A DNA stretch of 64,000 nucleotides from Stercorarius parasiticus (taxonomy: Eukaryota > Chordata > Aves > Charadriiformes > Stercorariidae): NCBI GenBank assembly GCA_013396915.1, contig VWZL01000808.1, positions 124,001 through 188,000 of the forward strand, in the 5' to 3' direction. The position numbers and the translations under genes were made by a program. Positions 11,969 through 23,620 of this stretch are shown in pieces (the stretch's first letter is position 1; each line of letters opens with the position of its first letter). The notes beneath the pieces are model-generated. The model worked only from the letters and a program-made list of their open reading frames with translations, did no database searches and was not told where the DNA came from.

Positions 11969-12020
11969 GGAGCCTAATCCAAAACCCATTTAAATCAACA
12001 GAAGTGCTGTAAATGAATGA
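11969..12020. repeat. Fragment of an old palindromic MITE-like amniote repeat
   Basis: The stretch starting GGAGCCTAATCCAAAACCC and running through a degenerate 'TTTAAATCAACAGAAG' centre resembles the widespread amniote sequence built around a self-complementary CCATTGA/TCAATGG core flanked by 'cctgatccaaa'. I cannot name the family with certainty. Short and diverged. Confidence 0.4.
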
Positions 12021-12472
12021 CTGATGTTGAAAAAAAATCAAACATGAGGGAAAGGTAAAACATTAGAAACGGCAGAGCAGAGAAGGAAAACATCTTTGCA
12101 GCCTCATTAAGAGACTATGTCAATAGAATTCAGCTTTTAGATGCCTATTCTAAGCATAGACAGTTATTATAAACAGCTTTATATGTTATTTCTTTAAGCC
12201 AGGTTGGTTGTTTTCATCAATATTCAGCAACACCTCTCCTTAGAACATCTTTCCCAGTATTAAAGCAGATCCTGTTGCATGACGTGTTTCCAGGTGACTT
12301 GGGGCCCATGAGACTCTTGGGTCAGTAATACCTGCTGGGGACTGCTTGACAGTCGATGGAGACCCTACTGGTTTCCATCCATAGCTGTTCCTCGGGATCA
12401 GAAACTAAAGGAAAATAAAAAAGAAGCAGGGGAAAGGGATTTTCTCTACTTTAAATTCCTGTCTGTGAAAAC

Positions 12473-12484
12473 ATATATATATAT
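12473..12484. repeat. (AT)6 microsatellite
   Basis: Six AT units in the proximal upstream flank of PCSK2. Confidence 0.9.
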
Positions 12485-13320
12485 AAGCCTTTCTTCCCCT
12501 AGAGGTCTCCCCTTGGTTGACTTGCCCCTTTCCATTTCGTTGCCAGTCTGTAGAAAGAGGAACATCAATAACAAAGGCAATGGAGCAGCCCTCCTGGCTC
12601 CCTCAAAGCAGCAAGACAAGAATCTGCACACATTCAGAAACTAGGACCATATTGCAGGTCTGGGTGAGGAGCACGACTAAATCATTCACTGCGTATCTTC
12701 TGCCATCCCCACCTGTGCCTGACGTACCGCTCTGCAAGTTGGTGCCACTGAAGAACTACATGGCAGGGACATTGCAATGCTGAGGAGGTAGCACCAACTG
12801 GGCTCTAGCTTATAAACCTCACGATACAGAGCTTTTGTCTATGTGATGTTTTAAAAAAAATTTAAAAAGAGAGATCAGGTTAGGAAAGACTGGGTTAAAA
12901 AGTTGATGACTATAGAAGTTTAAGACCAGGCTGGACCACTGGGATTTCTAACCTAGTGCTTTGTGTAAGCTGTAGGCTTATCTGTATTAATTCTTGCTTC
13001 TGGTCTATAGCCTTTCTTTTTCTTTAATGTACCAATCTTGAGTGAAAAATCAAGGCTGATCTATTACAGCTATTGTGGAATGTTCCAATGAGCGCTTACA
13101 GCCATTTGTAAAAAGACATAACTCTGTCTATCTTTAAAATACTGGTTCGTCCTGCATTGACTTCTAGATGTTGTTTTTATTATGAATTTGTCCATGGAAC
13201 TACTGAACTTTTATTGAACTTTTCCTCCTCAGATGGTAGCTTTAAGGTTGTGATGATAAAGATATCTAGATAAGCACTCCCTGAGTCTCTTCATGTAAGG
13301 CATATTTTCCATCTCTTCGT

Positions 13321-13363
13321 AACTAGAGCAGGGTAGGTTTAAAACTAGAGCAGGGCGGGTTTA
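13321..13363 (+). repeat. Imperfect direct repeat at the CR1 left boundary
   Basis: AACTAGAGCAGGGTAGGTTT starts at 13321 and recurs, with one change (TAGG to CGGG), starting at 13343. The unit is about 22 bp. It may be a local duplication made at insertion, or replication slippage. Confidence 0.6.
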
Positions 13364-13583
13364 GGTTAGACATTAGGAAGAAGTTCTTTACAATGAGGAT
13401 GGTGAAACACTGGAACAGGTTGCCCAGAGAGGTGGTGGAGGCCCTATCCCTGGAGACATTCAAGGCCAGGGCTGATGAGGCTCTGAGCAACCTGATCTAG
13501 TTGAAGAAGTCCCTGCTTACTGCAGGGGGGTTGGACTAGATGGCCTTTAGAGGTCCCTTCCAACCTAACAGATTCTAGGATTC
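13321..13583 (+). mobile_element. Avian CR1 LINE 3' end (5'-truncated)
   Basis: This is the standard 3' tail of bird CR1. Recognisable words, in order, are 'TTAGACATTAGGAAGAAGTTC', 'CTGGAACAGGTTGCCCAGAG', 'GAGACATTCAAGGCC', 'CTCTGAGCAACCTGATCTAG', 'GGTTGGACTAGATGGCC' and the terminal 'ATTCTAGGATTC' microsatellite. It is severely 5'-truncated, as most CR1 copies are, with no coding capacity. It lies opposite to, and inside, the older CR1 at 12910-14275. Its left end carries an imperfect 20-bp direct repeat. Confidence 0.92.
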
Positions 13584-16339
13584 AACCATTCCCATTAGAT
13601 CTTTTTACTCCTTGAACTGCGAGCCACAGCTGCATCAGATAGTTTTTCAGCAGAAGTCGGGCCACTGCTAAATGGATGTTACATCACATTTCTATTCTTA
13701 CTGGGTACCCAGTGTTTCACCATCCAAGGATTTCATTCAGTCTCCTTACCACCGAGTCTCCCCGATGTGCAGCAGAGCACCCACGCTGACTCCTACAATC
13801 CTCATCTCCTTCAAGTCCTCTTCAGGACCGCCGCTCTCTAGGACAGGTTATTATATCCAGCATGGCCAATGATCTTTGTCCCTAGATATATATTACCCTA
13901 CTTTATTGAAATATATTTCCTTTACTTGCATGCAGCTTTCGAAACAGTCCACGTTGCTCAGCACTCCTCTCTGTTATAGTTTACAACTTCCTTCTTTAAC
14001 CTACTAACTTTATCAGTAATGAATTTACATTGATGTACCGGATTTAGCAAGACCTTACAGAGATCATTTCTTGGCCCCAGTCCTCTGGAACCCCTCCAAA
14101 AACAAATCAACTTCAGCAATGATTCCCACTTTGTAATCATCCTTAAGAACCTAGCATTTAATCAGTTTTTAGTCTATTTCATACAGGCCATTTTGATTTT
14201 TTATCCAATTTATTCACTGACATGTCATGTGATAGCAAGGGTCTCTCAGACACAATTAATGTCATAGACATGATGGATCAAAAAACCTGCTTTTTTTTTT
14301 CCCCCAACTTCATCAGTTGGTCCAGTAAAAGAGACTAAGGTTCCCCATAAATTTTGGCTCATCTAAGAGAAGGTGAATAAACAACACTACTGGTTTTACC
14401 AATCCAGACTACAACAGTGTTTAAAAAATGCTATAAAATTAGTTTAACAATTCCAGTTCCCAAATGGATTGCTGACTACATCTTTGAACAACCATTAAAT
14501 TACTACGATTATTTTACAACAAGTAGTTGGCATTCTGTATGAGGTCAACAAAGTACCAACATTTCCAGGAGGTGTTTCTTTCCCTGGGGACCACACAGGA
14601 TGGTACCGTGACAAAAGAGACCAGTATGTCTGAGGAAGCTCTAAGAACTCATTTTCTCGCTGTCAAAGTCAACCAAGTCCTAAGGACAAGATTTACATTG
14701 CTTTCATCTTTAATCGTTCATCCTAGCAGATGTGTGAGCAGTAGCATTCTGAAGAACTGGAAACAGAATACTGCAATAATCAAATTTCATGTGTTATGAG
14801 AGAGTGAAACAGATGACGATCCTTTTACGCAACTCTGAGTCTCCCTTAAACCTATCTTTCTGAAGCTGTTTAGTGAGCATAAAACCATGCTTTAAGTGGA
14901 GTCTGGGGCAGGCTCAAAGATAATACCTGCATTTGGAGCCACAGAAATGGGACTAAAAAGGCATGAGACTTCAAAAGGAAAGAAATGGATGTGCAGGTAA
15001 AACGCCCACAGTTGAAAGAAAGGGAAACAGTATCGTTCGGCAATCTTGCTTAGAAGTTACTCGGACAGGGAATGAACAGACCAGCTTAAAGAAAAGCAAA
15101 AACTAGAGCCTTATATTCTCTGCATATCAGCAACACCAGAGAACTGTGTAACTGAATGTACAGCACGAAATGAAAAACGCTATCAGGAACTGCCACAGCA
15201 GTTGAGTGGACCAACTCACTGCAATACGTCGCCCCACTTCAGCGACAGGATAAAAGTCACTTCAGAAAGATTCCAGAACGAGCACTTTAAAGGTACGTCT
15301 ATGTATCAGACGTGCTGTGGATCATCTTATGACAGTGCATAAGAGCAAGCTTTAAATTGGTTTGTTTTGATACTGCACAGCACGGGTATGAGGAAAGGAA
15401 AGCAGAGCAGAAAGCACAGTAAATGAGTTCAGAGGGAGCACAGCTACTGTTGCTCCACTTTGGGCTAATTGCCACATCAGCCATGACTGTCTCAAGAAGG
15501 GTTTTCATAAAACACATCTGGGTATTTGAGCACAATGATGAAAAGATGGATGTATGAGTTATCGTAGCAAACTGATGAAGCCAAGCAAAACCAGTGTTTC
15601 TGTGCAGAGGTTCTAGATTAAAAAGACTGGGATACAGTTATCTTAGATAATTTCAAGATCATTTGCCCTATTTAAAAATATGCACCTGAGCATTTTCATT
15701 GCTTTATACTATTGGAATATTTTATTACTGTTACAAATGTATTAACAATGGCAGCATTATTTACAGGCAAATGGCTCCCGATCTGCTTGCTATATGTTAT
15801 GTTAAATGCTGTTAGGGAAGAGAGAGCGTTACAGCAGGCACACTTTGTATCTAAGATGTGAACACAGGGAGGCTGGCAGTTACCAGGCACAGGAATTAAG
15901 AACTAAAATGAAATAGTTCATGCTGTCACTATGTGGGGCTGCATGGACCTTTCAAGCTTAAAGAACACTTGAAGACTGGAAACCTAATCCACAGTTTCTA
16001 GTTACTTAGACTTTAAGTTGCAGGCAGAATCCTCTCAACACACATTTATAAGTGTTATACTGCCAAGTGTCAGAGTAAACAAGAACTGTATGTACTAATT
16101 TAGCAACATGATAATGCAAATAGTAAATAAGAAGAGTACAAGAATTGGTTTTCAGCATCCATTGACTGCAGGCCAGCAGGGCCAAGCAAAGAGGATGGGA
16201 AAAGGGAAGGTGTAATTTCCTCCTCAATCTCCCATGCTTACTTTATGAGTTTACAATCCGACATGGACAGAGAGAAATAGGTTACATGTAAAATACACGT
16301 TCACAAACCAGAAAAGTAAAGCCCTCGAAAGAAGAGTGT

Positions 16340-16440
16340 TTAACTGAGCTTTTGAGTATGCTTAAGTTTAGGTCCCTGCTGAAAGCCCCATGGATTTCAC
16401 TAGGACTACAGCACATACGTGTCTGTCTGCTAAATGGGGA
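16340..16440. repeat. Possible fragment of palindromic MITE-like amniote repeat
   Basis: Words such as 'TATGCTTAAGTTTAGGTCCC', 'GCCCCATGGATTTCACTAGG' and 'ACTACAGCACATACGTG' follow the layout of an old amniote repeat in which a 'cccattgacttcaatggg' centre is flanked by 'catgcttaa' arms. Heavily diverged; could be coincidence. Confidence 0.35.
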
Positions 16441-16800
16441 TATGATTACCCATGCACTGGAGTCGTTTCCTGAAGCTGACTCTTAGCCGCTGCTTAACAT
16501 CCACGTAGACAAACGTTCAGCTTAGGCAGCCATGGCAGAGAGGTACTAGAAGTAATTGAAAATATGTGGTTCATTTATAGTAAAAGGATATGCTTGTCGC
16601 ATATACCAGGCTTGTTTGGGTTTTGTGCTACTGAGTTCTTTGCTGAAGACCGAGTCTGTCTGGAAAAGAGGTCTGTGCAAATGATATTAGAGAACTAGAA
16701 TTGCTCAGCAGAGTCAGTTTGGAGCAGACGGTCTCAGTGACATTTTAGAAGGTAACAACAGACGAAAGAAAGCTCCTAAGCGAGACCTGGAAATACTAGT

Positions 16801-16899
16801 GTAAAAAAAAAAACAAAAAAAAACAAAAAAACCCAAACAAACAAAAAAACCCAAACCACCAAAAAAACAAACCCAAAAAACAGAACAAAACCAAACCCC
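16801..16899 (+). repeat. A-rich (CAAA)n-like low-complexity tract
   Basis: About 100 bases made almost wholly of A runs broken by C, CC or CCC, with a few G and T near the right end. On the minus strand it is a T-rich, G-punctuated tract that produces a spurious open frame rich in Phe, Gly and Leu. Confidence 0.85.
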
Positions 16900-19800
16900 A
16901 TCAACAGCAGCAGACAGGCAGAAGAAAGTCAAGGTAAAAAGATATCTGTGAACCATGGGAATGACCGGGCCAAAGGAAAATGGAAAATGGCTGGGTAGGT
17001 GGAGTGGGGGACAGAGATCACGCATCAGAAGAAAGACTGAAAAAGGAACTCCAATCAAATGGCCTCCAAGAACTCCAGCCCACGGGTGATAAAACTTTCA
17101 TGAATTACTAACAAATAGAACTGCTTTGGGAAGCTCCTAACTGTGTTCCAAATGAATTACAGAAAGGTTCAAGGAAGGTGGGGAAGAAAGATCAGTAATT
17201 GTTCAACTTTCTGAGCCCTTGTAATTGCTCACCTCTTTGACAAAGAGAAACTGGTGACAACATACAGGTGTAGCACAACGAATAACGAGCTCTTCAACTT
17301 TGGTGGAGCACTAATTGGGAATGTCTGGCTGAAACATGGGACGAAACAGCTGTCCACCAAAAATGCAGTTTATTGCAATCAAAACCCATACGCAGTTTTG
17401 ACAGTTTCCATGACAATTTTGTTGGATAAAACCCAAAAGTTTTATTCCTAATTAAACAATGTTGAAAATTTTGCATTTACTATTGTCCATTTCATTTTGG
17501 ATTTTGTTAATTCAAAGATATTATGCTCCCCATACCATATTTAATAATTTTTATCTTAGTAGTTACCAATCATCAGTATGAAACAAAGATACGCTTCCAG
17601 AATATATTTTTAATTTCCGTGTATTAAAACTTCAGGTTTTGTTTCCAATCAAGAAAAAAGCTAATTAGAAAAGCCATGTTGTGTTTTTTTGGTTTTTTTT
17701 AAACTCAACACTAAAAAAAAGGTATGATCACAGAAAAATAATTTATAAAGGCAAAACTGAAAATAAAACAAGATGCTGCTCCTATCTGAGCTGAAAGGTC
17801 TCCATGGGCAGACTTAAATTTGATTCCATAAATTAGAGATATGGCACCATATATTCAGATAAATGTAGGTTTCTTTCAAGTTTATCTTTGAGATCCCAAG
17901 TTTCTAAAAGGCAAATTAAACTCTTCCACTACTAACTTTGTTCTTGTTGACAGGAAAATAAACTTTTCAAGACTCCATTGTATAAAAATCTTTTTGATGA
18001 AACTTACTTACGAAATTTCTGTATTTTCTGTTTCAAATTAAAACCTTGCAGCCTATTGAAACGTAGAGGCAAAGATAGGAAAAAAAATATCTCTGCCATC
18101 TCTGCTGGGCTGCTTCGATGACTTTTCTCATAATTCAGCTGCCAAGTACTGCCAGAGTTAAGTAGCTTGGTACATGACTGAGGTGAATTTGTCCGTGCTC
18201 TTTCTTGTACCAATTTCACAGGCCTGCAGTTCACCCCCCATCCCTGGCAAAGGCTGCAGACTGGTGGTTTTTATTTCGTGTCATCATGAATTAAAAAAAG
18301 TCTTAATCATCGCTATAAAAAATAGAAAAGAAAACCCCCAAATTAGCTTAAAGCATCATGCCAGAATAACAGTTTTAAGTTAATAGCTATTTACCCCTGT
18401 TAAGGTTCATTTCCTTCAGGATCTCTGCATAGCTTTAGATTTTGTCACATTCAGCTGTCTCATTCCCAGGTCCTGCCTAAAAGCCTTTCCCCTTGCAACC
18501 AGTGACCTTCTCACATGCCTGGTACGGGGGTGCTGGAGCTGGGACGCTGGCACAGGGCAAGAACTGGGGCACAAAGCTCAGAGAATGCTGCAGTCTTCTG
18601 CAGATACCGGCTTGGGCATCGGGAGGGTCAGAGCGTGCGACATCCTGACACGGTGGCACTGAGTACAGCTGCCACCACCCACCGTCCCAACCCTCTGTCA
18701 CCAATTGTGCCACAAAGAGCTGTTTGCTAGAGCACACAGCTGGCACAGAGGAGACAGGTTAGCAATGGGAAAGGCACAGGGAGAAATAAAACCTTGAATT
18801 TTTCCCTCCATCTCACATGTACCCCATATAATGATTACTAAGACTGTTCGCACAATGAAACCTCATTCCAACCTGAGGTTCAGAAGTGCTGCGCTGTAGA
18901 CAACAACAATAAACAGCCTTTTGTAAAGAAAAATGAAGGATTTTCTAACAGGCAGGCCATACAAAGCCTACTGAAATTCAGTGGGAGATGGATGACAAAG
19001 CCTATCTGTTCTTTGAAATTCTCCCCTGGCAGAAATAATTTTGTCTGGATTTTTGGCACGAAAACAAACCCATCTATTCCTACACCTTCTTTTCTGTAGT
19101 GCTATCCCTTTCCAAATCATTACGAAGCGTATACGCACATATGGTGACACTAAGCAGTATCATGGCTTCCTAAGCAATTCACCAAAAAGCCACCGCGCAT
19201 TCATAATTGAAAAAGTCAATTTTGACAGCTTAAGAAAAAAAGGAAAAATATGAGCAAATAAATCATTAGGAAAAACACATCGCTTGTCCCCTAAACTGCT
19301 CTCATATCATCATTCTATTCATAAAGAAATGCATTTCCTGTTATTACTTTTCCTGTGCGATAACTACAATGAACATCACAAAAATGTCTGCAGGCTCTGC
19401 TCAAGAGCTCACTTCTAAACCACTGCAAAAACCTGATGTTTGGCTACATCTTAATTTTACTTGTAGAAAATAAAGAAGCCGCGAGCAGGTGAGAGTTCAA
19501 GTCTTCAATAAACATCTTGTTAAGGCAAAATTGAAGTTCAGTTTATTTTGGGGTTTGTTTTGGGTCTGATTTTGGTTTTGTTTTTACTTTGCTAGACAAT
19601 CAGATTTTAAGCAGTGAGAACCTATTTTCCATCAGAGCTACCATGCTGGCTTCAAGGGTGGAAGTGGCCCTTCAAGAGATTTTGCAGTAATTTGTTATCT
19701 CTTTTCAACCCTTACCTCTCAATGGGAACAGAGCTGCATCAGCATCCAAAGGGAGGGCTTGGGATTCAGCAAATTTTCCGTTTGAATTTTATTTCAGAGA

Positions 19801-20242
19801 AGAGAGTACAACGCCACCAAAGAAAGAGGAGAGGCTGACACTTCATTGGAAATCAACAGTTTCAAATTCAAGACAAAGGAACGTAGATGGAAAAAGAAAC
19901 AAAAAGTTTGGTCTTTACCACAGGTTTGCCTTTGTACACGTATCTCACCTAATATATTTGATAGGACACTGGTCTTGGCTGACCCATGGACCACTATTTT
20001 AAAAACATAAAGAGGAAAAAGCATCTGGCTCCCCAAATGTGCATTGCTGTTTTGCCCAAAGGTTTGTTTTGGCAGGATGTGTCAGCCATATCCTTGAACC
20101 ATGATGATACCTTGCATGAGGAAATTAAGCAGCAGGTTCACCAACATCGTGAAAGGCATCACAAGGCAAAAATAATCTCAGTGGGAAAAGTACCGATTCA
20201 ATCTTATGGAAGTATGTAATATAGAACAGTCCAAATAATTTT

Positions 20243-20266
20243 GGCTATTAAAGGGGCTATTAAAGG
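20243..20266 (+). repeat. Perfect 12-bp tandem duplication
   Basis: GGCTATTAAAGG occurs twice head to tail (20243-20254, 20255-20266) with no mismatch. Confidence 0.95.
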
Positions 20267-20456
20267 TTGCATTACCAGGAAATACAATAATGAGAAGAAA
20301 TATGAAAAACAGAAAAAAGAGAACACTGGAAAACGGAAAGAAAAGTCTGCAGTGTTCTATTTGCAACGCGACAATCACTGATCTTATCAAATCGCGCTAC
20401 TGTATCTTTGTATAGACTCCTCTGTGTGATTATTGCTGAAATGTGGGACAAAGTAT

Positions 20457-20481
20457 AGCCTATATTCAACTGATATAGGCT
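20457..20481. repeat. Short perfect inverted repeat (hairpin)
   Basis: Arms AGCCTATAT (20457-20465) and ATATAGGCT (20473-20481) are perfect complements around a 7-base loop. It is too short for a microRNA precursor. Confidence 0.8.
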
Positions 20482-20918
20482 GCAGAACATTAAGCATTGA
20501 ATAAAGGATTTTATTTTTTTTAATAAGGAACAGATGGTCACCTTATTCAAGCAGCTGTTGGGGGGAAAAAAATGATTCACTATCAGGCATCAAAGGCTAA
20601 AAATGGTCAGATTCAGATGCACTCCCTCCTGCTAAGTAGTGGTATCAGCTTTCAGCCACTAACTGGTGTAAGACAGGAGAAAAGAAGTGAGGCGAGAGGG
20701 CTCCTCCTGGTCAGCTCTGCCCGCTGCTCTTGGTGGGATATGAGCCATACCTACAAATCTAAGCTGGTGCTGAGCAAAAGCTCTAATTACGCCTCAAGGT
20801 ATTTTTGATGTCCAAGTTCAATGCTAATAAGTGGAAACACCAAAGAGTACTTGTAAAGGAATAAGCATCTTAAAGCCCATAATATTAAAATTGAGTTATA
20901 TCAGGAGATTATATTATA

Positions 20919-20932
20919 TCACTAGGTGGCAT
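20919..20932 (+). promoter_or_regulatory. CTCF-like motif
   Basis: The plus strand reads TCACTAGGTGGCAT, matching CCASYAGGKGGCRS at 12 of 14 positions, including the whole central CACTAGGTGGCA. Its surroundings are AT-rich, so a chance match to the G-rich core is less likely than in the island. It points away from the minus-strand site at 11129-11142. Confidence 0.35.
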
Positions 20933-23520
20933 TGCTCTAAACCTTTCAGTGCCTCTCTTCTGAGCTCTTTCCTGTATGGGTACTATTCTAACAGCTGGTA
21001 AAAGATGCAGGTTTCACTGAAGTGGTGCCAGCCATGCTGCTCAAAATATGTGTACAATGCTTCGGCGAATCTATATGGTAAGAGATTTTATTCTAACTTT
21101 GGCCTCAACTCTTCTGTTTACTACCATAGTAATAAACACAGTCCATAACCAGACATTCAATTACTCTAACCGAAAACCTCAGCCTGCTCAGAAGCGTTTA
21201 TAAAACAACTGCAGCCCCCTCTGATGGCTCCCCGCTTCCACAATTCACCTTCACAAATCCTTCCAAGAGGGACAGCACAGTTGGTTACAGCTCATGTTTA
21301 TGTGTTGTACAACAGCTGTAAAGCCAGGGCTTTTTGCCAGTTCACTGCACCACTGGGTTAGCTCATTGGTCCATTGAATTTGGAAAAAAAGTTAAACAGT
21401 TATTTTCAATTTATTTATTTATTTTTTTAGTTGAACTGTTGAATTGTCTGTGAAAGCCGTTAATGAAAAATCTGACAGCATGAAATAGAGGAGTAAAAAA
21501 GCATGAACATTTTTATTATCTCTAAACCTGAATAAAGTTTTCAACAGCATAGAATGATACAAGAACTCAAACCTCCATTTTGAAACCACCTTAGCAAAAT
21601 CCGTGCCCAATTCAATTTTGGAAACTACTGAAATCTCATGCTGACTTCAGTAACTAAATCCTACGTATCTAAGGCTTATGACTCGAAGTGCAATGGTAGC
21701 ATATCCCAAAGAGAGTTTAAAGCTTCAAGGAGGTAAAGTTTAGCCATGTCCAGAAATGCAATCCTGAAATCCCCTAGCCTGTAATTACCTAAAGCACAGA
21801 CATGGCAAAAAGACTGTTTATGCACTTTGTCAGTGGGTAAGAAATATAGCAAGGTCTTGGAAAAGGGACTAGAGCCTACAACTCCTCACTCTTAGCTGAG
21901 GATCCCAGGCAACAGCTACAAAATTATGATCCTTCCACGTCTACATTTTTGAGAGATAACAAGTGAGGATATTCAGCCCCTCACACAAGAAATCCCTGCA
22001 TGTTTACTATCTTAACACCTACAGCCTCTGTTCCATTGCTAGATTTTTTTCTTCCTTTCCAAGACAGACTCTTTAATAGAATGTACTCTATGCCCTGGAT
22101 GACCCTATCTGCTTTACTGACTTGCCAAGCTGATTTGTATTTGCCTCTGTTTCAACAAATCAACTTCATTAAGTCAGCAGCAACGACCCTTCCCATTTTC
22201 CTGAGCTCAGCAGTCAGAACAGCTCTATATGTTCATGTTCAACAGATTTTATCCTAAGAATTAGATGATTTCTAACAGTCACGTCACTCAGTTTTAGGAG
22301 AAATACATGGCCATTCCAGCTCTCTTTAAACTATTTCAGGACAAAGAGTACTTTTCAGTGGAGGAAGTCAAAAAACCAAATAGTTATTTTCACTTTCAAT
22401 ACTACACAGACTTAATATCCAAAGGTCCAAGAATTGTTGTAAAGTAACCTTTATTTCCTTCATACTTCTCCTTATATGCCCCTTCGCTCTCATAAACATG
22501 CCCACGACCATCTTCCAGCTCTGAGAAGCGAGACACAGACTTACAGAAGTGGGTCAAGGAAGCGTTCCTTGATCTCTGAGCCCCTACAGCCTGAGTTTCA
22601 TTCAACAGATTCTCCAACAATATTCTTCAAGTCTTTGTAATTGGGCACATGTAACTGTTCAATCAGCTTGATAACACTTACTCATCCTTGCAAAGCACTT
22701 GAGGTCCAGGGATGCAAGCAGCTTAGCACTAATAGCAACTATTGTCTTTAGCCTACAAAGGCCTTGAATACACATTGGGGAAAAAAAAAAAAAAATAGGA
22801 AAAAAGAGTTTTAGCAGCTTAACTGAATCAGTTTAGATAAAATCAGTGAATCTCCCTTATGCTGGCTCTCAAGAAAGTGTCTATAAATCAGTTTCTGAAC
22901 CATTTAGCAGGAGCAGGAAGAGCTGTGTGCTGCGCTCTCAGCCTAAGGCACGGGGCACAATGCTGGTGTGATGCTTGCCTGAGAGACACCACTGATATCC
23001 AAGTACAACAGTTCTCCTCTCCCTTCTTTTCTGAAGCAAATTCCCTCACAGGTACAGCCAGAAAACAGCCCCTTCATGAAGGGTCCAGGAATTTTTTTGT
23101 TTTGTTTTTTTCTCTTTTCTATTTCATCCAATCCAGCAAATACCAGCCACTGATTAAAATCTCGTTTCCCCTCCTGCTCCCTTGCAAGTACCATTTCTTC
23201 CTGAAATAGCCCAGTGCAGATGGGCCAATATCATTCATTTGTACATACTTTGAAAATCACATGTTGAATCGCTGGGGTTAACAGATGACTATCACGGCTT
23301 GACACTGCTGTATAGACATGGGCTGAGTGTACACATTATGCCATTGAAGAATAATTAAGTAGTTGGTTAATAATATTAAAAATTAACAGTGATTGCTATT
23401 AATATATTAGTCATCTTATTAGAACTACCCACATATACACGATAGATGATGATGCTGACAGTAAGTTTTAAAAAGTAAAACCTATGTGATGATAGCATGC
23501 CCTCAGAGGGAAGTGAGTGA

Positions 23521-23620
23521 GCTCTGTGGTTCCAATACGTGAATTCAGACACTGAATTCCCCCTCAGGTCTGCCACTTACTTCCAGTGTTGCACTCACCT
23601 ACAAAATGGGGGCATTTATA
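23521..23620 (+). mobile_element. MIR-like SINE fossil
   Basis: The succession 'GGTCTGCCACTTACTTCCAG', a short gap, then 'CTACAAAATGGGGGCATTT' mirrors the MIR/L2 layout in which 'tctgccacttact' is followed by 'catctgtaaaatgggg'. The segment between them is shortened. Diverged, so moderate confidence. Confidence 0.45.

Larger units (their letters stand above)
10931..12909. other. Proximal 5' flank of PCSK2
   Basis: No exon is recognised. A run of nine Gs lies near 10975-10985 in a GC-rich context. A CTCF-like core is at 11129-11142 on the minus strand. A MITE-like repeat fragment lies at 11969-12020 and an (AT)6 run at 12473-12484. GC content falls to the window background by about 11.45 kb, so the island edge is sharp. 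Confidence 0.5.
12910..14275 (-). mobile_element. Ancient CR1-like LINE, antisense, strongly decayed
   Basis: Read on the minus strand this follows the 3' part of an old amniote CR1 LINE, from the reverse-transcriptase region to the 3' UTR. Matching blocks on the plus strand (antisense) occur in family order: 'AGAAGTTTAAGACCAGGCTGG' near 12918, 'GGAATGTTCCAATG' at 13077-13090, 'TGAGTCTCTTCATGTAAGGC' near 13282-13301, 'CATCCAAGG' near 13721, 'CCTAGATATATATTACC' near 13881, 'CTAACTTTATCAGTAATGA' near 14003, and 'AATCAGTTTTTAGTCTATTTC' near 14160. Every frame is full of stops and indels, so it is a fossil. The colinear order of blocks makes the call stronger than any one block. It is interrupted by the younger CR1 at 13321-13583. 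Confidence 0.65.
14276..20918. other. Intergenic stretch without recognised genes
   Basis: Open frames are short and without homology. The stretch holds a T/C run near 14289, a MITE-like fragment at 16340-16440, an A-rich CAAA tract at 16801-16899, poly(T)/poly(A) near 17684-17720, a 12-bp perfect tandem repeat at 20243-20266, and a 9-bp-stem hairpin at 20457-20481. Confidence 0.5.

Noticed and set aside
16714..17058. 114-codon minus-strand frame resembling a membrane protein.
   Set aside because: The hydrophobic part is the translation of the CAAA-type tract at 16801-16899.
20457..20481. Hairpin as a microRNA precursor.
   Set aside because: A 9-bp stem is far too short for a precursor of about 60-80 bases.
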